Shown here in pieces: positions 46,640-55,880 of a stretch of DNA of 64,000 nt. Under the pieces are notes generated by a model. It saw only the letters and a list, made by a program, of their open reading frames with translations, searched no databases and had not been told where the DNA came from. This DNA comes from Bradyrhizobium sp. Gha (GTDB lineage Bacteria > Pseudomonadota > Alphaproteobacteria > Rhizobiales > Xanthobacteraceae): NCBI RefSeq assembly GCF_900113735.1, contig NZ_FOQM01000002.1:310001-374000 (forward strand), in the 5' to 3' direction. Position numbers and translations under genes: made by a program. Each line of letters opens with the position of its first letter. Position 1 is the stretch's first letter.

Positions 46640-48031
46640 TTACCGCCCGCGCAGCCGGTCCAGCACGTCGGCGGTGGCAAATCCGTCAGCAGGCAGCCCG
46701 ATCGAGGCCTGGAAGTTGCGCAGGGCGTCCCGGGTCTGGCCGCCGAACTGGCCGTCCGGAGTGCCCTTGTAGAAGCCGCGCTGGGCCAGAAGCTGCTGCA
46801 GTTCCAGCCGTTCGGTCCGCGATAGCTCCCGCTCCTGCCGGGGCCACGGCTGCACGAAGGGCTGACCGCCGCGCAGGCGATCGGCGAAATGGCCGATCGC
46901 CATCGCATAGGCCTCGGCCGGGTTGTATTTCATGATGACTCGAAAATTCTGCAGCATCAGGAAGCCTGGTCCTTGGGCGCCGGCGGGCGCCAGCAGATAC
47001 GCTTTCTCGGCCGGATGCGGGAAGGGCTGGTTGGTCGCCCGCTTGAGCCCGAGCTTCTCCCATTGCGCGATCGTCATCATCTTGGCGCGGTCGGCCAGCA
47101 TGTAGTTGAAGCCTTGGGGCACCACGACCTCGTAGCCCCAGGTCTCGCCGGGCTGCCAGCCGTCCTTCTTCAGATTGTTGGCAGTGGAGGCGATCAGATC
47201 GGTTGGATCGTCGACGACATCGCGCCGTCCATCGCCGTCACCGTCCACGGCATAGCGCTTGAACGCGGTCGGCATGAACTGCGTCGGCCCGAATGCACCG
47301 GCCCAGGAGCCGCGCATCTGCTCAGGGCGCAGGTCGCCGCGGTTGAGGATCTCCAGCGCGGAGAGGAACTCGTCCTTGAAATAAGCCTGGCGGCGGCCGA
47401 TGCAGGCGAGCGTCGCGGTCGATTGCAGCACGCTGCGGTCGCCCATCTGCGTCGAATAATTGGACTCGATGCCCCAGATCGCGGCGATGATATAGCGGTC
47501 GACGCCATAGGCCTTCTCGGTGGCATCGAACTGCGCCTTGTAGGTGGCGAGAACTTCCTTGCCCTTGGCGAGGCGGTTGTCGTTCACGAGGATGTCGAGA
47601 TAGTCCCAGATCGACTTGGAGAATTCCGGCTGCGAATCCATGAGATCCATGATGCGCAGGTCGGGCGCAAGCCCGGCGGTGAAGCGCTGAAAATTCTCCT
47701 GCGTGATGCCGCGGCGTGCGGCATCGGGCCACATGCCAGCGACGCAATTGTCGAAATTGCCCGCCGCCTCGCGGATCGCAGCCGCCGTCATCAGCGGATG
47801 GCCGGAGGCACCGTCTTCGCCGCTCCAGGGCTGAGGTCCGGTTTGGATGCCGCCTGGGCCGGGTGCGGGTTGCGACGGGTTCGAGCCTGAGAAAATACCG
47901 CCGAACAGGTTAGACAGGCCGTTTTGTCCCTGAGCATGCGCGGACACGGGGAACAGCAGCGCGGCCGCAATCATTGTTGCGCCGCCAAGAGATCCCCCCC
48001 GTTTTGCCAACCCTGCCAGCGATCGCACCAT
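46640..48031 (-). CDS. Lytic murein transglycosylase (MltB-like) with peptidoglycan-binding domain
   Basis: A ~463-residue periplasmic wall hydrolase. A signal peptide covers about residues 1-34 (ending VSAHAQG). The SLT_2/MltB domain holds the catalytic glutamate in WGIESNYST near residue 186 and GSWAGAFGPTQFMPTAF near residue 247. The last ~60 residues are a PG_binding_1 domain (LQQLLAQRGFYKGTPDGQFG, TRDALRNFQASIGLPADG). It cleaves glycan strands to 1,6-anhydro products. An ATG ten codons upstream is also possible. Confidence 0.92.
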   Translation of the reverse strand: MVRSLAGLAKRGGSLGGATMIAAALLFPVSAHAQGQNGLSNLFGGIFSGSNPSQPAPGPGGIQTGPQPWSGEDGASGHPLMTAAAIREAAGNFDNCVAGMWPDAARRGITQENFQRFTAGLAPDLRIMDLMDSQPEFSKSIWDYLDILVNDNRLAKGKEVLATYKAQFDATEKAYGVDRYIIAAIWGIESNYSTQMGDRSVLQSTATLACIGRRQAYFKDEFLSALEILNRGDLRPEQMRGSWAGAFGPTQFMPTAFKRYAVDGDGDGRRDVVDDPTDLIASTANNLKKDGWQPGETWGYEVVVPQGFNYMLADRAKMMTIAQWEKLGLKRATNQPFPHPAEKAYLLAPAGAQGPGFLMLQNFRVIMKYNPAEAYAMAIGHFADRLRGGQPFVQPWPRQERELSRTERLELQQLLAQRGFYKGTPDGQFGGQTRDALRNFQASIGLPADGFATADVLDRLRGR

Positions 48032-48232
48032 GTCACACCCGTCCAGCCAAAAATCAGCCATCAGGAGGCCTCGTTACGGTTGCCAATATCTTAAGAAAAG
48101 TGAAATTTCGCTGCCGGCCTTTTCTCAATTCGACGGGGCGGGCCCAACATCCGCCTTTGTTACCGGCTGCAAACCAGCTAGCAAGATGCCATTGCTTCTT
48201 TCACGTACGCTCAAGGGTATTCGATCAATCAC

Positions 48233-49108
48233 ATGAAAATCCGCAAAGCCGTATTTCCCGTCGCCGGCCTCGGCACCCGCGTCTTGCCCGCCACCAAGGC
48301 AATGCCGAAGGAAATGCTCACCATCGTCGACAAGCCGCTGATCCAGTACGTCTATGACGAGGCGAGGGAAGCCGGCATCGAGCACTTCGTGTTCGTCACC
48401 GGCCGCAACAAGAATGTCATCGAAGATCATTTCGACAGGATGTTCGAGCTCGACGCCACGCTCGCTGCACGCGGCAAGAAGGCCGAGCAGGAGATTTTGG
48501 CGCAGAACCAGCCGGACGCCGGCGCCGTCAGCTTCACGCGCCAGCAGGCGCCGCTCGGCCTCGGTCATGCGGTCTGGTGCGCGCGCGACATCGTCGGTGA
48601 CGAGCCGTTCGCGGTGCTGCTGCCCGACGAACTCGTGCTCAATTCGCCCGGGTGCCTGAAGCAGATGATCGAGACCGCTGCCACCCTCGGCGAGAAATCG
48701 AACCTGATCGCGGTCGAGGCCGTGCCCGACCATCTCACGCACCAATACGGCATCTGCGGCGTCGGAAAGCGCACCGGCAAGATGTTCGAGGTCGACGGCA
48801 TGGTCGAGAAGCCGGCCAAGGGCACCGCGCCCTCCAACCTCTCGATCACCGGCCGCTACATCCTGCAGCCGGAGATCTTCAAGATCCTGGAGACCCAGGA
48901 GCGCGGCGCCGGCGGCGAGATTCAGCTCACCGACGCCATGATCGGCCTCGCCAGATCGCAAAAGTTCTACGGCGTCGAGTTCGAGGGCGAGCGGCATGAT
49001 TGCGGCTCCAAGCCCGGTTTCCTCCGCGCCAACATCGCCTATGGCCTCAAGCGGCCGGAATTGCGCGAGGGGCTGATCGCGGAGATGAAGAAGTATCTGG
49101 GGCAGTAG
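48233..49108 (+). CDS. galU: UTP-glucose-1-phosphate uridylyltransferase
   Basis: A 291-residue cytoplasmic enzyme that makes UDP-glucose. The nucleotide-binding loop GLGTRVLPATKAMPKEML lies near residue 13, VEKPAKGTAPSN near residue 193 and the ending HDCGSKPGFLRANIAYGLKR near residue 255; all are GalU hallmarks. UDP-glucose feeds exopolysaccharide, LPS and periplasmic glucans, which fits the OpgC and flippase genes elsewhere in the window. It diverges from the transglycosylase gene. Confidence 0.96.
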   Translation: MKIRKAVFPVAGLGTRVLPATKAMPKEMLTIVDKPLIQYVYDEAREAGIEHFVFVTGRNKNVIEDHFDRMFELDATLAARGKKAEQEILAQNQPDAGAVSFTRQQAPLGLGHAVWCARDIVGDEPFAVLLPDELVLNSPGCLKQMIETAATLGEKSNLIAVEAVPDHLTHQYGICGVGKRTGKMFEVDGMVEKPAKGTAPSNLSITGRYILQPEIFKILETQERGAGGEIQLTDAMIGLARSQKFYGVEFEGERHDCGSKPGFLRANIAYGLKRPELREGLIAEMKKYLGQ

Positions 49109-49114
49109 GGCGCC

Positions 49115-49203
49115 CGTCATTGCGAGCGGAGCGCAGCAATCCAGGAATCTATTCGCTGAGGAAGTCTGGATTGCTTGGTCGCGAAGAGCTCCTCGCAATG
49201 ACG
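49115..49203. repeat. Extragenic palindromic repeat, family 2
   Basis: An ~89-base element with ends CGTCATTGCGAG and CTCGCAATGACG in inverted orientation; inner arms are GCAATCCAG and CTGGATTGC. It lies between the convergent galU and diguanylate cyclase genes. A second copy is at 56401. Confidence 0.8.
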
Positions 49204-49218
49204 CCGAGAGAGTAGGCC

Positions 49219-50718
49219 TCATGCCACCAGCGAAAGCTTGGGCAGGCTAGCCACCACCGATTGATTCCGTCCACCGGCTTTCGCGGCATAGAGCGCCTTG
49301 TCGGCGGCGGCGACCAGCACGGACCAGTCGATGCCGCTGGTCGGCGCGAGGCTCGCGATGCCGCAGGAGACGGTCGATCCCGCCCCGCCATCAGACCAGC
49401 CCAGCACCTTGGCGCGGATGGTCTCGGCAATCTTGAACGCGTCGGCGGCCGACGTGTTCGGCAGCAGCACCGCGAATTCCTCGCCACCATAGCGCGCGGC
49501 GCAGTCGCCGGCGCGGCGCACCGAATCGGAGATGCAGATGGCGATGCCGACCAGCAACTGGTCGCCGGCCTGGTGGCCGAACGTGTCGTTATACGCCTTG
49601 AAATGATCGGCATCGATCATGAGAAGCGCGACCTCTGACTTCTGCCGCGCGGCGCGCCGCCATTCGGTGTCGATGACCTGGTCGAACTTGCGGCGATTGC
49701 GCAGGCCCGTGAGCGCGTCGGTCGTCGCCATCTCCTCGAGCCTGCTCTCGGCGTCCGCGCGCCGGCTGATCTCGCGGGCGAGGACCAACGTCGACGCCAG
49801 CACGAAGAGGATCAGCGCCAGCACCACCGCGCCGATGCGATAGGCCTCCCTTTGCCAGAGCGCGAATACGGCACTGAGCGGCTTGCCCGCGACGACGTAC
49901 AGGGGGGTGGTGATGCTGGTGCTACGGACATAAAGGCGCGGCGTCGCGTCCACCGGACCCTGTCCCGCGTAGGAGCGCGCTTCCTTGAGAATTTCCGGCT
50001 TCCAGTTCGACCGGTCGCCCAGGTTCCTACCGATCACGTCGAGATCGAACGGGCGCCGCATCATGATGGTGCGGTCGCGCTTGAGCACGGTGATGGTGTC
50101 TTCAGGATCGAGGCTCAGGCGCTCGAACAACTCGTGGAAATAGCTGAAGCGGATCGAGCCGGCGACGACGCCCATGAAGCCGCCGTCCTGATCGCTGACG
50201 CGCCGGCTCAGCACGATGGCATAGGCGCCACGAAACAGCATCGGGCGGCTGATGAACAGCCCCGCATTGGGGTTGTCGCGATGAACCCTGAAATACTCCT
50301 CGTCGGCGCGGTTCTCCGGAACCGGGTCGAGCGTGGATGCGTCGATGGTCAGCCCGCCGTCGGCGTCGAACACCTGAATGGCGCCAAAATGCTTGGCGGT
50401 CGTCGCGTGGTCGAACAGGATCAATTGCCGGATCGGTCTGCTGACCGTCGCGATCTCGGGCAGCAGCATGTTGCTGGCCACGGCCTTCAGCGACAGGTCG
50501 TAGATCTCGACGTTGCGGCTGATGTCGGCCTCGATGGTCGTGGCCAGGTTTTCCAGCGTCTGGCGGGCCAGTGCCTCTTCGCCGCGGCGCATGTCCAGCA
50601 TGACGTTGACGCAAATGGCGGAAAAGCCGATCACCGTCACGACGGACGAGATGATCAGCAGCTTCGCCGAAATACGCCAGGGCCGGCGGGCCGTGGCTTC
50701 GCGCCATCCAGACAGCAT
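49219..50718 (-). CDS. Diguanylate cyclase with periplasmic Cache-type sensor
   Basis: A 499-residue membrane signalling enzyme. Membrane helices at about residues 19-42 and 292-315 enclose a dCACHE-like sensor (DADGGLTIDASTLDP, ADEEYFRVHRDNPNAGLFISRP, VLSRRVSDQDGGFMGVVAGSI). The GGDEF domain starts at TTDALTGLRNRRKFD and has the intact active motif GGEEF at residues 411-415, so it should make cyclic di-GMP. The ligand is unknown. It stands near a c-di-GMP phosphodiesterase-type gene on the same strand. Confidence 0.92.
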   Translation of the reverse strand: MLSGWREATARRPWRISAKLLIISSVVTVIGFSAICVNVMLDMRRGEEALARQTLENLATTIEADISRNVEIYDLSLKAVASNMLLPEIATVSRPIRQLILFDHATTAKHFGAIQVFDADGGLTIDASTLDPVPENRADEEYFRVHRDNPNAGLFISRPMLFRGAYAIVLSRRVSDQDGGFMGVVAGSIRFSYFHELFERLSLDPEDTITVLKRDRTIMMRRPFDLDVIGRNLGDRSNWKPEILKEARSYAGQGPVDATPRLYVRSTSITTPLYVVAGKPLSAVFALWQREAYRIGAVVLALILFVLASTLVLAREISRRADAESRLEEMATTDALTGLRNRRKFDQVIDTEWRRAARQKSEVALLMIDADHFKAYNDTFGHQAGDQLLVGIAICISDSVRRAGDCAARYGGEEFAVLLPNTSAADAFKIAETIRAKVLGWSDGGAGSTVSCGIASLAPTSGIDWSVLVAAADKALYAAKAGGRNQSVVASLPKLSLVA

Positions 50719-50860
50719 CCTTTGCTCCCGACCTTAACGGATGCGCCTGAAAGCTTGCGTAGTGTTTAAACCGCGACGGCGCTGCGCCGATGAGTTAAGA
50801 ATTGGTTTCCCCCGGTATCGGTTTTGCGCAAACCGCCGCGGAAAAATGCAGAGGACGACA

Positions 50861-51130
50861 GTGAACGATTACGATGCGCTACGCGATTACCTCATGCGGC
50901 AGAAGCAGATGGAATTCGTGCTGACCTTTGAGCAGATCGAGGAGATCATCGGCGCGGCGCTGCCGCGGGCGGCCAACCGTGCGTCATGGTGGGATAGCCT
51001 GCGCAGTCCCGACATCCAGATGCCCCAGCGCGAAGCCTGCCTCGCCGCGGGCTTCAAGGCGGTCCGGATGCCTGATGGCCAGAGCGTGCGGTTCACGAAG
51101 ATGAAGAAGGATGGGCGCAGGCTGGGGTAG
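50861..51130 (+). CDS. DUF7662-like small protein
   Basis: An 89-residue protein with DALRDYLMRQ, VLTFEQIEEIIGAALPRAA and SWWDSLRSP followed by LAAGFKAV; this pattern (TFEQIEEIIG...LP...WW...AGF) matches what I recall of DUF7662. GTG is chosen because AGAGGA lies five bases upstream; an ATG 15 bases earlier is in frame. It stands alone, divergent from the cyclase gene. Function unknown. Confidence 0.7.
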   Translation: MNDYDALRDYLMRQKQMEFVLTFEQIEEIIGAALPRAANRASWWDSLRSPDIQMPQREACLAAGFKAVRMPDGQSVRFTKMKKDGRRLG

Positions 51131-51163
51131 GCGGCGCGCGCAGTATCGTCATGCGCGGCGAGA

Positions 51164-54052
51164 TCAGCTCGCCGCTTCCAGCCGCACTTCCGTCAGCAGG
51201 CGCATCGCCGCGTCCGCGTCCATGGGCTCGCCGAAGGCAAAGCCCTGCGCGTATTCGCAGCCCAGTTGATACAGCTCGACCGCGTCGGAATCGGTCTCGG
51301 CGCCTTCAGCCACCACGTCCATGCCGAGATCATGCGCGAGCGCGATGATCGACTTCAGGATCACCGGCCGGGTGCCGCGATTGGTGGTGCGGACGAAGGA
51401 CTGGTCGATCTTGATGGTGTCGAACGGGAAGCGCTGAAGGTAGGCCAGCGAGGAATGGCCGGTGCCGAAATCGTCGAGCGACAGTCCGGTGCCGAGTTCG
51501 CGGATCCGCGTCAGCATTTGCGCGGCATGCTCCGGATTCTCCATCACCAGCGATTCCGTCAGCTCCAGCTTCAGCGTGCCGCGCGCCACCGAGGAGCGCG
51601 ACAGCACAGTGCGGATATCGTGGATGAGGTCATGGCGCAGCAGCTGACGTGACGACACGTTGACGCTCGCGAAGATCGGCTCGCGCGAGCGCATCGCGCG
51701 CTGCCAGATCGAGAGCTGCTTGGCGGTCTGGTCGAGCACGAACATGCCGAGGTCGACGATCAGGCCGGTCTCTTCCGCGATGGTGATGAATTCCGACGGC
51801 GCCATGCGCCCGAGTTTCGGATGGTCCCAGCGCGCCAGCGCCTCGAACCCGGCGACCGAGCGATCCTCGAGCCGGACGATCGGCTGGTACAGGATGGTGA
51901 GCTCCTGCCGCTCGATGGCGCGGCGCAACTCGCTCTCCAGCGTCAGGCGGTCGGTCTTTCGCGCGCGCATCGCGGGCTTGTAGACGTCGATCCGGTCGCC
52001 GCCGATGCGCTTGGAGTGATACATCGCAAGCTCGGCGTCCTTGATGATCTCGTCCGTGAGCTGGGTTTGCGGATCGGACAGCGCCATGCCGATCGAGGCG
52101 GTCAGGAAGATCTCGCGATCGTTGAAGGCGATCGGCGCGCGGATGGTCTTGCGGATGGTCTCGGCGAAATTGGTGATCCGCGCTGGGTCCTGCTCCGAGA
52201 GCAGGATCAGGCCGAACTGGTCGCCGGCGAGGCGCGCCAGCGTGTCCTGCGGCTTCAGGATGCGGGTGAGGCGGCGGGCCAGCGTCAGCAGGATGGAATC
52301 GCCGACTGCGATGCCGACGGAATCGTTGACCTGCTTGAAGCGGTCGAGGTCGATCACCATCAGCGTCGGCCGCAGTGTCGGCATCGACTTGGCGAAATGG
52401 GCGACGGCACCCAAGCGATCCATGAACAGTTTGCGGTTGGGCAGACCGGTCAGATTGTCGTGCACGGAATCGTGCAGCATGCGTTCTTCGGCGTTGCGCA
52501 GGTCAGTGACGTCGGTGAGTGTGCCCACCACGCGCGAGACCTCGCCGTCGGAGCCGACCACCGGGCGCGCCTTCAGCGCAAACCACATGAAGTGACCGTC
52601 GGGGGTACGCAGGCGGAAATCCTGCACCAGTCGGCCGCGGCGCTGGTCGAGCACGCTGTCGAGCGCGGCACGGAAACGATCCTGGTCGAGCGGGTGCAGC
52701 ACTTCGAGCCACGAGGCCGCCGGACCTTCCAGCGTGCCGCGCTTCAGCCCGAGCAGGGCTTCCGTCTCGGGGCTGGTAAAAACCTTGTCGGCGGACACGT
52801 CCCAATCCCAGATCAGATCGCCGGAACCGGCCAGCGCCAGCGCGCGGCGCTCGATGTCGGAGACGATGCCGGTGGTGGCGCCCCCGCCGGCGAAGGCGTG
52901 CTGCATCACCGTGAAGCCGATCAGCATCACGATCAGCACGAGGCCGCCGAGCAGGGCAGGGCCGACGATGTCGTTGGTGACGGAGCCCGCGACCGTCATG
53001 CCGGCCGCGACCACCCAGACCACGAGGAGGAACCAGGTCGGGATCAGCAGCACCGCGCGGTCGAAGCCGTGGGTGGAGAGATAGACGATCAGCGCGAAAC
53101 CGGCGAAGGCGATCAGCACCAGCGAGATGCGCGCAATGCCGGACGCGACGGCCGGATCAAAGAGTGCGAGCGCGACCAGCGAGCCCAGGAAGGCGAGCCA
53201 GCCCACCGTGATGTGCGAGTAGCGCACATGCCATCGACTGAGATTGAGATAGGCGAACAGGAACACCAGCAGCGTCGCCGCCAATATCGCTTCACCCGCC
53301 GCGCGCCAGATGCGCTCGGCGTTGTTCGACATGTCGAGCACCTTGCCCCAGAAGCCGAAGTCGACGCCGATATAGACCAGCACCGCCCAGGCCAGCGCCG
53401 CGGCGGCGGGGAACATGATGCTGCCCTTCACCACGAACAAGATGGTGAGAACGAGAGCCAAAAGCCCGGAGATGCCGATCACGATGCCCTGGTACAGCGT
53501 GAACGAGTTGACCTTGTCCTTGTAGGCTTCCGGCTCCCACAGATAGAGCTGCGGCAGCTTGTCGGTGCGCAGTTCGGCAACGAACGTGATGACGGCGCCG
53601 GGATCGAGCGTGACACGGAAGACGTCGGCGGTCGGACTTTCCTGCCGCTCCGGCCGGTCGCCGGTCGAGGGCGTGATGGTGGCGATACGCGACAATCCGA
53701 GGTCGGGCCACAACAGGCCCGAGGACACGATGCGGTAATGCGGGGCGACGATCAGGCGATCGAGCTGGTCGTCGGTGTTGTTGGCGAGCGCGAACACCAC
53801 CCAGTTCTGGCCGCCTTCGCGGGCGCGCACCTCGATGCGGCGGACGATGCCGTCGGTGCCGGGCGCGGTGGAGACCTGGATGCGGTCGGAATCGCTGCGC
53901 TGGTGCTCGAGCACGCCGGTGAGGTCGATCGCGGGCGCGTCGCTGCGGACGCTGACAGCGTCAAGCGCGCGTGCAGGCGACGCGGCGACAAGAATGGCGA
54001 CAAGAATCATGAGGCCCAGCGCGATGGGCGCGAGGCACCTGATCAGACGCAA
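51164..54052 (-). CDS. PAS-GGDEF-EAL protein with degenerate GGDEF motif
   Basis: A 962-residue membrane signalling protein. A signal-like segment (residues 1-30) precedes a periplasmic 7TMR-DISM-like domain, then seven or eight helices (residues ~185-390). A PAS domain follows (IWDWDVSADKVFTSPETEALLG), then a GGDEF domain in which the active motif is AGDQF at residues 609-613, then an EAL domain with intact EAL at 737-739 plus DDFGTGHSSLAYL and DVVAEGAE. It should act as a c-di-GMP phosphodiesterase; cyclase activity is unlikely because of the altered motif. Confidence 0.9.
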   Translation of the reverse strand: MRLIRCLAPIALGLMILVAILVAASPARALDAVSVRSDAPAIDLTGVLEHQRSDSDRIQVSTAPGTDGIVRRIEVRAREGGQNWVVFALANNTDDQLDRLIVAPHYRIVSSGLLWPDLGLSRIATITPSTGDRPERQESPTADVFRVTLDPGAVITFVAELRTDKLPQLYLWEPEAYKDKVNSFTLYQGIVIGISGLLALVLTILFVVKGSIMFPAAAALAWAVLVYIGVDFGFWGKVLDMSNNAERIWRAAGEAILAATLLVFLFAYLNLSRWHVRYSHITVGWLAFLGSLVALALFDPAVASGIARISLVLIAFAGFALIVYLSTHGFDRAVLLIPTWFLLVVWVVAAGMTVAGSVTNDIVGPALLGGLVLIVMLIGFTVMQHAFAGGGATTGIVSDIERRALALAGSGDLIWDWDVSADKVFTSPETEALLGLKRGTLEGPAASWLEVLHPLDQDRFRAALDSVLDQRRGRLVQDFRLRTPDGHFMWFALKARPVVGSDGEVSRVVGTLTDVTDLRNAEERMLHDSVHDNLTGLPNRKLFMDRLGAVAHFAKSMPTLRPTLMVIDLDRFKQVNDSVGIAVGDSILLTLARRLTRILKPQDTLARLAGDQFGLILLSEQDPARITNFAETIRKTIRAPIAFNDREIFLTASIGMALSDPQTQLTDEIIKDAELAMYHSKRIGGDRIDVYKPAMRARKTDRLTLESELRRAIERQELTILYQPIVRLEDRSVAGFEALARWDHPKLGRMAPSEFITIAEETGLIVDLGMFVLDQTAKQLSIWQRAMRSREPIFASVNVSSRQLLRHDLIHDIRTVLSRSSVARGTLKLELTESLVMENPEHAAQMLTRIRELGTGLSLDDFGTGHSSLAYLQRFPFDTIKIDQSFVRTTNRGTRPVILKSIIALAHDLGMDVVAEGAETDSDAVELYQLGCEYAQGFAFGEPMDADAAMRLLTEVRLEAAS

Positions 54053-54208
54053 GGTCAGTTCTCCGCGTTCGACGCAAACTCTGCGTGCAGGAAGGCTGGC
54101 ACGTAAATGCGATTTCAGACCGGACGGAAGTGGTTCGGCAGCTGGCGATAGATGCCACGAAAGCGAGGAAAATCAAAGGGTTTCCGCCTCGCTTGGTGGG
54201 TCAACGGC

Positions 54209-55207
54209 CTAGACCTCCAACACAATTTTGCCAATATGTGCGGAGGTCTCCATGCGCCGATGTGCGTCGGCGGCCTTTTCCAGCGGGAAAGCGCTGTCCA
54301 TCAGCGGCTTGATCCGGCCCGCGCGCAACAGCGGCATCACTTTCGCTTCAATGGCAGCCACCATCGCGGCCTTGTCCGCATTACTACGGGGGCGCAAGGT
54401 CGAGCCGGTATGGGTCAATCGCTTCACCATCACCTTGGCGATGTTGACGCTGACCTTGGGGCCGTTGAGGGTTGCGATCTGCACGATTCGCCCATCGACC
54501 GCGGCTGCATCATAGTTGCGGTCGACATAGTCGCCGGCGACCATGTCGAGGATCAAATTGACGCCGACCTTGTCGGTCTCTTCCTTCACCACGGCGACGA
54601 AGTCTTCGGTTTTGTAATTGATCGCGCGATCGGCACCGAGCTTCAGGCACGCATCGATCTTGTCCTGCGATCCCACGGTGACGAACACTTTTGCGCCGAA
54701 CGCTTTCGCAAGCTGGATCGCCATCGTTCCGATGCCGGAGGAGCCGCCATGGATCAGGAGCGTCTCGCCGGCCTTCAGGCCGCCGCGCTCGAACACATTG
54801 TGCCAGACCGTCATCAGGGTTTCCGGCAGCGCACCGGCTTCGTTGATCGAGAGCGCCGGCGGCACGCTCATGGCCTGGGCGTCCTGCGCGATGCAGTACT
54901 GCGCATAGCCGCCGCCGGCGACGAGCGACATCACGATGTCGCCGATCTTGTGCCGCTTGGCGTTGCTGCCGACGGCGACCACTTCACCTGCGATTTCGAG
55001 GCCGGGCAGATCGCTGGCGCCGGGCGGCGGCGGGTAGGCACCGGAACGCTGCGCCACGTCGGGCCGGTTCACGCCGGCGGCCTGCACCTTCACCAGGATT
55101 TCATCAGGACCGGGCTGCGGCAGGGCCCGTTGTTCCGGCACCAGCACTTCGGGTCCACCGGGTTTGGAGATGGCGACCACGGTCATTTGCGCGGGCAGCT
55201 TGTCCAT
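54209..55207 (-). CDS. NAD(P)H-quinone oxidoreductase, PIG3/QOR-like MDR enzyme
   Basis: A 332-residue medium-chain reductase without zinc ligands. Landmarks are VQAAGVNRPDVAQRSGAYPPPPGASD near residue 40, PGLEIAGEVVAVG near residue 63, and the cofactor-binding HGGSSGIGTMAIQLAKAFGA near residue 150. PPPPGAS and NRPD are typical of PIG3-type quinone reductases. The gene reading frame stays open far upstream but MDKLPAQMTVVAI is the proper start. It is divergent from the DUF1192 gene. Confidence 0.9.
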   Translation of the reverse strand: MDKLPAQMTVVAISKPGGPEVLVPEQRALPQPGPDEILVKVQAAGVNRPDVAQRSGAYPPPPGASDLPGLEIAGEVVAVGSNAKRHKIGDIVMSLVAGGGYAQYCIAQDAQAMSVPPALSINEAGALPETLMTVWHNVFERGGLKAGETLLIHGGSSGIGTMAIQLAKAFGAKVFVTVGSQDKIDACLKLGADRAINYKTEDFVAVVKEETDKVGVNLILDMVAGDYVDRNYDAAAVDGRIVQIATLNGPKVSVNIAKVMVKRLTHTGSTLRPRSNADKAAMVAAIEAKVMPLLRAGRIKPLMDSAFPLEKAADAHRRMETSAHIGKIVLEV

Positions 55208-55316
55208 GATGTGTCCTTGAGCAAAGGTGCGAGGGGAAGGAGGCCTTTGCTTAGCCAGCGCAGTCCGGGCTGGCAACCGCCTCACCCGTGTGATCCGCGA
55301 ACGCAGGAGGAACGAC

Positions 55317-55508
55317 ATGCCGACGGAAGACGACGACCGCCCGCGGAAGAAAGTCAGCCATGAGATCGGACAGGATCTCTCACTGTTGTCGGTCGAGGAA
55401 CTGACCGAGCGCGTCGCTCTGCTGAAGACCGAGATCGTCAGGCTGGAGGAAGCCGCCACCAAGAAGCGCGCCTCCCGCGATGCGGCGAACAGTATTTTCA
55501 AGTCATAG
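55317..55508 (+). CDS. DUF1192 family protein
   Basis: A 63-residue protein: LSLLSVEELTERVALLKTEIVRLEEA is the DUF1192 core, predicted to be a short helix or coiled coil, with a basic tail. AGGAGG eight or nine bases upstream supports the start. The family is small and alphaproteobacterial, of unknown function, often near the quinone reductase gene as here. Confidence 0.85.
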   Translation: MPTEDDDRPRKKVSHEIGQDLSLLSVEELTERVALLKTEIVRLEEAATKKRASRDAANSIFKS

Positions 55509-55624
55509 GCCGAGAAACTCCCTTTCTGCCGGCGGAGCGCGCCCCGCTCGGCCAGTGACCGACATGGCTAACGAACCCTCAAAAAATTCGTTCGTTTACA
55601 CGCCATTAAGCTTTCGAGTTTATG

Positions 55625-55728
55625 ACTCGAACTGTCCTCGTTTGGACACCGAGTGGCTCCTGTCCACTCTGTTTGACGCCTCCCTGTTATCAACTTTCAA
55701 AGCCGCCGGTCTCCGGCGGCTCTTTTTT
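55625..55728 (+). ncRNA. Candidate small RNA with successive hairpins and terminator
   Basis: The 373-base gap between DUF1192 and the rcdA-like gene holds no convincing protein. From about 55630 it reads hairpin TGTCC/GGACA, hairpin GAGTGG/CCACTC with loop CTCCTGT, a pyrimidine-rich single-stranded part with GCCTCCC, and a terminator. An upstream TTTACA at 55595 and TTTATG at 55619 could be a promoter (18-base spacer), and the palindrome TTCGAGT/ACTCGAA at 55613-55631 overlaps it. C/U-rich loops recall anti-Shine-Dalgarno motifs of rhizobial trans-acting RNAs. This is inference; no known RNA family was recognised. Confidence 0.45.
55702..55727 (+). terminator. Rho-independent terminator
   Basis: A perfect eight-base-pair stem GCCGCCGG/CCGGCGGC with loop TCT is followed by TCTTTTTT. 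It is the strongest plus-strand terminator in the window and ends whatever is transcribed from the gap upstream of the DUF1465 gene. Confidence 0.9.
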
Positions 55729-55880
55729 GCGTCTGTTCCTGATTGAATTCCCGGGAATGACCCACAGAAACCATATCCGCGCTTGCCGCTGGACTCCGCG
55801 GTTCGCTCGCGCAATGATTTGTTCATCATAAGCCGGCGCCAAAGCCGGACAGGTAAACAGTTGCGTAAGGGGCGTTAACC

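Noticed and set aside
55480..55746. 88-codon open frame covering the RNA candidate
   Set aside because: It begins inside DUF1192, has no ribosome-binding site, and runs through the terminator hairpin into the T-run.
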